Source: Candidatus Collierbacteria bacterium (GTDB lineage Bacteria; Patescibacteriota; Microgenomatia; UBA1400; MFAQ01). From it: a stretch of DNA of 58,351 nt. The translations under genes and the position numbers were made by a program. Numbering within the stretch: the stretch's first letter is position 1; every line of letters begins with the position of its first letter. The notes beneath the pieces are model-generated. The model worked only from the letters and a program-made list of their open reading frames with translations, made no database searches and was not told the DNA's origin. Below are positions 54,505-58,351 of the stretch, one piece after another. The DNA lies in the NCBI GenBank assembly GCA_003531665.1, contig DQFC01000019.1, forward strand, positions 1-58,351. The letters are read 5' to 3'.

Positions 54505-56490
54505 CTAGACTTTGAAGAGGTCTAGGATAATTTCTTTTAAGGAATTTATTTCCGCTTGTTCCAAGTTTTTTTCGTTGTTTTGGAAAGAAATTCTAAAGGA
54601 ATGTTTCCCTTTGAAACTATCTAGGTATTGGATATCTTTCACAAGTTTGGAGGTACTTTTAATGGCTTCAATAATGTCCCCTAAAGATTTTTCAGAGGCA
54701 ACTGTTAGATCTTCGATTATTGAAGGATACTCTGAGATTGGATGGTATACGTATTCCTGACTTATCTTAGAAACCAAACTGTCCAGGTTTATTTCGGTAG
54801 CGATAAGGCTGTTTGTTAACCCGAAATTTCTTGATACTGCAGACTTTATCGAACCGATGTATCCTATCATAAGTTTTTCGGAATAAATGTCTGCAGTAGC
54901 GACTGTATTGTAAAAAGGAGGAAGTACTTTGCTTGGTTCGAAGGAGATATCTTTTACTCTCAACTTTTGGAATAGTGCCTCAAGGTCCCCTTTCGTCTTT
55001 CGATAATCCCCTTCGGAAAGGATGGCCAAATATGAAATTTCTTTGGGTAACTCTTGACCTTCTGTTTTTTGATAACAGTTGGCAATTTCAAATGTCTTTA
55101 TTTGTTTGTCAGCTTTTCCCTGATTGTGTTTGTGATTTTCCAGAGCGGAAGGGATCAAGCTGGTTCTGAGATACTCAAAGTCTTGGGATAAGGAATTTTT
55201 AAGCTTGATGAAACGAGATGAGTCCTGTCCTGATTTCTCGATAGCCTGAAGAGAGATGAGCGAGTTGTTGTAGATTTCATGATAGCCAATATCAGAGAGA
55301 AATATTTTCGATTTGAGTTCTGTTTTAAAGAGATGGTTTTTTGGTTCCGCCGGAAGATTTACACAAGGCAGTACTGAGGGAAGACGGAAATATCCATAAA
55401 TTCTGGCGACTTCTTCCGCCAAATCTTCTCTGATGTTGATATCGTGATATCTCCAGCTAGGAACAGAACAAGCCAGACCATTCCCCTCTTTAGTTCCTCC
55501 GAATCCAAGGCTGGCCAATATATCGATGACGGTTTCTTTTTTAATATCAAGACCGACAAAAGTATTTAACCAATTAAAGTCCAGAGAAATTATTTTTGGC
55601 GATCTATTTGCGGGATAATAATCAAAGAGAGGAGATGAAATAACAGCACCTGTTCTTTCTTTGAATAATTGAACTGCTTTTGAGAGTACAGGAAGACACA
55701 GTTCTGGGTCGGGCTGTTTTTCGAAAATCTGGGCCGCGAGAGTTCTTTTTTGAAGACGCAATGAAGTCTTGCGGATCTTTTGAGGATTATAGACAGGAAC
55801 GATAAGAAGAATGTTCTTTGTGTGATCATCGACTTCCGCCACCTGACCCCCCATGATTCCACAAAGATCCACCAATCTGTCCGATCCGTCCTCGATAACG
55901 ATATCTCCATCGATCAGTATATTTTTCTTATCATCCAAAGTGGTAATAGATTCCCCCCTTTTACTTTCACGGATGGTGAGATTTTGAGCCGCCAATTTGT
56001 CCAAATCAAAGATATGGCTAGGTAAACCGTAAAGGAGTGTAAGTTCGTTGGTGATATCAACACAGTTGTTCAATGGCCGCTGGCCACAGTTCTCAAGAAA
56101 ACTTTGAGTTTCTTTGGAAGATGGTTTGACTGATATGTTTTCCAAAGAAAGTGCTACAAGACGGATTACCAAATCTCTCTCAATATTCAGATTAAACTGT
56201 TTAGCCTGAGAATCCGGGAAACTTAGATTTTCTTTGTACGGGTCATTAATAAATTTTGCCGGAATGTTAAATTGAGTTAGAATGGTGGCCGCTTCACGGG
56301 CGACCCCCTGTGCGCTGGCAGTATCAACACGATTGGTGATGGCTTCAATTTCGTAAACAAAATCCCCGTCAATTTTTTTGATTCGGTCAAAGGTGGGTCC
56401 ACATAAGCTTACATTTTGGCTCAACATCTCACTATCTGCGGGGGTGTCGAGAAATTTTCTGATAGATGAGTCGGTGATAACTATATCCAT
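54505..56490 (-). CDS. pheT: Phenylalanyl-tRNA synthetase beta subunit, short form
   Basis: 661 residues, against about 800 in most bacteria. It begins at the B1 domain (Phe-Val-Tyr-Glu-Ile-Glu-Ala-Ile-Thr-Asn-Arg-Val-Asp), so the N-terminal tRNA-binding OB domain is absent. The B3/B4 editing domain, B5, and the core follow. The C-terminal FDX-ACB anticodon-binding domain is present (Tyr-Pro-Ser-Ile-Ile-Glu-Asp-Leu-Thr near 585). It starts one base after the pheS stop. Confidence 0.92.
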   Translation of the reverse strand: MDIVITDSSIRKFLDTPADSEMLSQNVSLCGPTFDRIKKIDGDFVYEIEAITNRVDTASAQGVAREAATILTQFNIPAKFINDPYKENLSFPDSQAKQFNLNIERDLVIRLVALSLENISVKPSSKETQSFLENCGQRPLNNCVDITNELTLLYGLPSHIFDLDKLAAQNLTIRESKRGESITTLDDKKNILIDGDIVIEDGSDRLVDLCGIMGGQVAEVDDHTKNILLIVPVYNPQKIRKTSLRLQKRTLAAQIFEKQPDPELCLPVLSKAVQLFKERTGAVISSPLFDYYPANRSPKIISLDFNWLNTFVGLDIKKETVIDILASLGFGGTKEGNGLACSVPSWRYHDINIREDLAEEVARIYGYFRLPSVLPCVNLPAEPKNHLFKTELKSKIFLSDIGYHEIYNNSLISLQAIEKSGQDSSRFIKLKNSLSQDFEYLRTSLIPSALENHKHNQGKADKQIKTFEIANCYQKTEGQELPKEISYLAILSEGDYRKTKGDLEALFQKLRVKDISFEPSKVLPPFYNTVATADIYSEKLMIGYIGSIKSAVSRNFGLTNSLIATEINLDSLVSKISQEYVYHPISEYPSIIEDLTVASEKSLGDIIEAIKSTSKLVKDIQYLDSFKGKHSFRISFQNNEKNLEQAEINSLKEIILDLFKV

Positions 56491-56491
56491 T

Positions 56492-57508
56492 TTAGAATTG
56501 CTTTAAAAATCTAATATCGTCACTATATATGAGTCTGAGATCAGGAAGGTTTGATTTCATCATCAAGACTCGTTCAACTCCCCAGCCGAAAGCAAACCCT
56601 GTACACTCATCTGGATTCAAACCACCATTTCTCAAGACGTTTGGGTGAACCATCCCCGCTCCGCCGAGTTCGAGCCAGCCGGATTTGCAGACTTTGCATG
56701 GTATCTTGTGAATCACACCTGTCCCTTGACAAACTCCGCAGGTGACATCAATCTCAAACGAAGGTTCGGTGAATTGGAAATGATGTGGTCGTAACCTCGT
56801 GCGACGATCTTGGCCGAAATAGGATTTGGCAAAATATTCAGTGACTCCCAGAAGATTGGTAATATTAATTTCTTTATCTATGACCAACCCCTCAAACTGG
56901 TGAAACATTGGTGTATGGGAGGCATCGATTTGGCGGCGATAAGTTTTGCCGATATTGATCATTTTTATGGGAGGAGATTTTTTGAGTTCCATCTCGCGTA
57001 GCTGGCCATTACTGGTATGAGCAGTAAGAACAGTATTGTCTCCAACATAAAAGGTCTCTTGATCGTCTCTTGCCGGATGCTCTTTGGGAATGTTCAACCC
57101 TTCGGCGTAGTACCAATCCGTTTCTACTTCCGGATACCGGCGACGAACGAATCCCAATCTGAGGAAAATAGTTTCTATTTCCTCTATAGCTTGGGTAACT
57201 AGATGCAAACTACCTCTGGGGATCTCTGTCCCCGGAATGGTGACGTCGATAGAGTGTTGCTCGTCACCCATTGTTTCGGTGAGTTTGGCAGATAACATTT
57301 CTTGAATGAGATTCTTCAGCTCGTTTATTTGCCGACCAATTTTTGGATCCGTTTTTACAGGCAGAGTCTTGAAAAGGGTGTTTATTTTTCCTTGTTTACC
57401 CAGATATTTGGTATTTAACTGATCAACGCTATCGGAGGAAAAAGAATCTCGTAGATCCCTTTTAAGTTCTAATTTGATTTCGTCTATTTCGTTTATCTTT
57501 GTTCCCAT
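56492..57508 (-). CDS. pheS: Phenylalanyl-tRNA synthetase alpha subunit
   Basis: 338 residues from ATG at 57508 (Met-Gly-Thr-Lys-Ile-Asn-Glu), which lies eight bases after TATCAT. The coiled-coil N-terminus precedes the class II core: Phe-His-Gln-Phe-Glu-Gly near 202 (motif 2) and Phe-Gly-Trp-Gly-Val-Glu-Arg near 310 (motif 3). A four-cysteine insert (Cys-Gly-Val-Cys, Cys-Lys-Val-Cys near 250-270) probably binds zinc. It charges tRNA-Phe with PheT. The ATG at 57526 is partly inside the -10 and is not favoured. Confidence 0.93.
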   Translation of the reverse strand: MGTKINEIDEIKLELKRDLRDSFSSDSVDQLNTKYLGKQGKINTLFKTLPVKTDPKIGRQINELKNLIQEMLSAKLTETMGDEQHSIDVTIPGTEIPRGSLHLVTQAIEEIETIFLRLGFVRRRYPEVETDWYYAEGLNIPKEHPARDDQETFYVGDNTVLTAHTSNGQLREMELKKSPPIKMINIGKTYRRQIDASHTPMFHQFEGLVIDKEINITNLLGVTEYFAKSYFGQDRRTRLRPHHFQFTEPSFEIDVTCGVCQGTGVIHKIPCKVCKSGWLELGGAGMVHPNVLRNGGLNPDECTGFAFGWGVERVLMMKSNLPDLRLIYSDDIRFLKQF

Positions 57509-57545
57509 CGACTTTAATGATAACATCCTTCGGCAGGCTCAGGAT

Positions 57546-57572
57546 AAAAAAACTCCCCTGACGGGGAGTTTT
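57546..57572 (-). terminator. Terminator of the infC-rpmI-rplT operon
   Basis: Perfect 10-bp stem AAAACTCCCC/GGGGAGTTTT with a four-base loop and a T run on the minus strand. It lies just past the rplT stop. A TCCTGAGCCTGCCGAAGGA-type repeat lies beyond it, before pheS. Confidence 0.9.
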
Positions 57573-57594
57573 CTAAATTCGTAAAAACCCCCGT

Positions 57595-57951
57595 TTATTT
57601 TTTGGTACTAAATAATACAACGTCTTTAAAGGCGTTGGGAAGGTTGGTGGCTAAGGCGGCCAGAACCTTTCGGTTCAGGGTAATTTTTTTATCGGAGAGT
57701 GCTTTGATAAATCTGGAGTACTTTGGAGCTTCGGTGATAGATGAGAGAGCGGAGTTTATTCTGGTGATCCAGGTGATCCTCATCTGTTGCTTTCTTTCCT
57801 TACGGCCGTTGTAGGCGTACTGTCCGGCATGGAGCACGGCTTCGGAAGCAGTTTTGTACAAACGGTTACGGGTCATCCTAAAACCTTTGGCAAGTTGAAA
57901 GACCTTTTTGTGTCCTTTGCGGCGGACGGTACCGGTTTTTGTTCGTGGCAT
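57595..57951 (-). CDS. rplT: 50S ribosomal protein L20
   Basis: 118 residues, the family length. Arg-Thr-Lys-Thr-Gly-Thr-Val-Arg-Arg, Arg-Asn-Arg-Leu-Tyr-Lys near 29, Arg-Lys-Glu-Arg-Lys-Gln-Gln-Met-Arg near 50 and Trp-Ile-Thr-Arg-Ile-Asn near 61 are conserved. It binds 23S rRNA early in assembly. It is the last gene of the infC operon. Confidence 0.95.
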   Translation of the reverse strand: MPRTKTGTVRRKGHKKVFQLAKGFRMTRNRLYKTASEAVLHAGQYAYNGRKERKQQMRITWITRINSALSSITEAPKYSRFIKALSDKKITLNRKVLAALATNLPNAFKDVVLFSTKK

Positions 57952-57989
57952 TTTAGTTCTTGGTTATTAGTTGATAGTTCTTGGATTGT

Positions 57990-58190
57990 CTAGAGATGTA
58001 GCATCGCCTTTATCTTAGTGGCGATCTTTCCCGTGACTTCTTGGTAATGTCGGTATCTGCGGATAAGCTTTTTGCTCTTCTTGCGGCGGAGATGGCGCAT
58101 ATATGGACTACGACGGAGAACTTTGCCGGTGCCGGTAATTTTGAATCGTTTCATGACGATTTTTCTCGTCTTTTGCTTTTGTTTTGTCAT
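57990..58190 (-). CDS. rpmI: 50S ribosomal protein L35
   Basis: 66 residues, very basic. Met-Thr-Lys-Gln-Lys-Gln-Lys-Thr-Arg-Lys-Ile-Val-Met-Lys-Arg-Phe-Lys-Ile-Thr-Gly matches the L35 start (Lys-Arg-Phe-Lys-x-Thr-Gly). It begins five bases after infC. Between rpmI and rplT a TAGTTCTTGG direct repeat occurs twice (57954 and 57975). Confidence 0.92.
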   Translation of the reverse strand: MTKQKQKTRKIVMKRFKITGTGKVLRRSPYMRHLRRKKSKKLIRRYRHYQEVTGKIATKIKAMLHL

Positions 58191-58195
58191 AGCGG

Positions 58196-58351
58196 TTATT
58201 TTTTCGGTTTAACTTGGGCGATCAAGAGCTTGCCTAAAAACTTAGGGGCTTCGACAAGCGTGGATACTTCGGACAACAGGCTGATTACCTGAGCCATTAC
58301 TTTTTCTCCAAACTCTTTCTTGGTGATTTCCCTTCCCTGGAATTTTACCAC
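58196..58351 (-). CDS. infC: Translation initiation factor IF-3, C-terminal part
   Basis: The last 51 residues are in the window; the rest lies past the right edge. Val-Lys-Phe-Gln-Gly-Arg-Glu-Ile, then Phe-Gly-Glu-Lys-Val and the Pro-Lys-Phe-Leu-Gly-Lys region, are the second half of the IF-3 C domain, which contacts the 30S subunit. infC-rpmI-rplT is the standard order. The usual Met-Thr-Met-Val-Leu strand reads Leu-Leu-Ile-Ala-Gln here. Confidence 0.9.
   Translation of the reverse strand: MVKFQGREITKKEFGEKVMAQVISLLSEVSTLVEAPKFLGKLLIAQVKPKK

Overview
The window looks like a chromosome segment of a Candidate Phyla Radiation (Patescibacteria) bacterium, most likely Microgenomates-like. This is an inference from four things: compact divergent housekeeping genes; a type IV pilus cluster with PilB/T/C/D/M/N/O but no secretin or PilP, as in single-membrane cells; short forms of YebC and PheT; and many small envelope proteins with Pro/Thr-rich tails. 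TGA, TAA and TAG all behave as ordinary stops. The plus strand stays G-rich even across genes coded on the minus strand, so the whole window probably lies on one replication arm.

Layout. 1-2289: envelope genes on the minus strand (EamA permease fragment, lipoprotein, two secreted or anchored proteins). 2333-4912: MBL hydrolase, DnaB helicase, superoxide dismutase. 4948-6131: two small membrane proteins around a tRNA-Leu(CAA) that is flanked by two palindrome-damaged tRNA-Leu pieces. 6229-14277: EF-P, Lgt-like and LspA-like proteins, a DksA/TraR-type zinc finger, RluA, a Kef-type antiporter, short YebC and membrane proteins. 14278-15312: about 1 kb without a convincing gene, carrying a TATAAT array, DnaA-box-like 9-mers and a dif-like palindrome. 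15313-25100: accessory genes (reductase, DNA glycosylase, two related MFS carriers, ABC-2 exporter, CutA, nitrilase-like protein, orphans). 25134-27557: a duplicated Flp-type pilin, a Xer recombinase and a REP-associated transposase with its palindromes. 27568-35415: pyrG, then gyrB-ppaC-gyrA-nudix. 35502-48134: clamp-loader subunit and the type IV pilus locus with a chain of overlapping minor pilin genes. 48047-51920: recG-rpmF-nusB-rnc-rpsP-KH operon. 51949-54498: class A penicillin-binding protein. 54505-58351: pheS-pheT and infC-rpmI-rplT.

Two themes run through the window. First, most transcription units have a -10 hexamer ending 5-7 bases before the start codon (usually 6), so their mRNAs should be leaderless. 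A minority of small envelope proteins instead have a -35 or -10 further away, a 5' leader and a Shine-Dalgarno sequence. Second, short palindromic elements have entered genes and are read as protein or RNA: inside a signal peptide, inside tRNA-Leu copies, twice inside the transposase itself, and at the 3' ends of lspA, the transposase gene and pyrG, where the element supplies or borders the stop codon.
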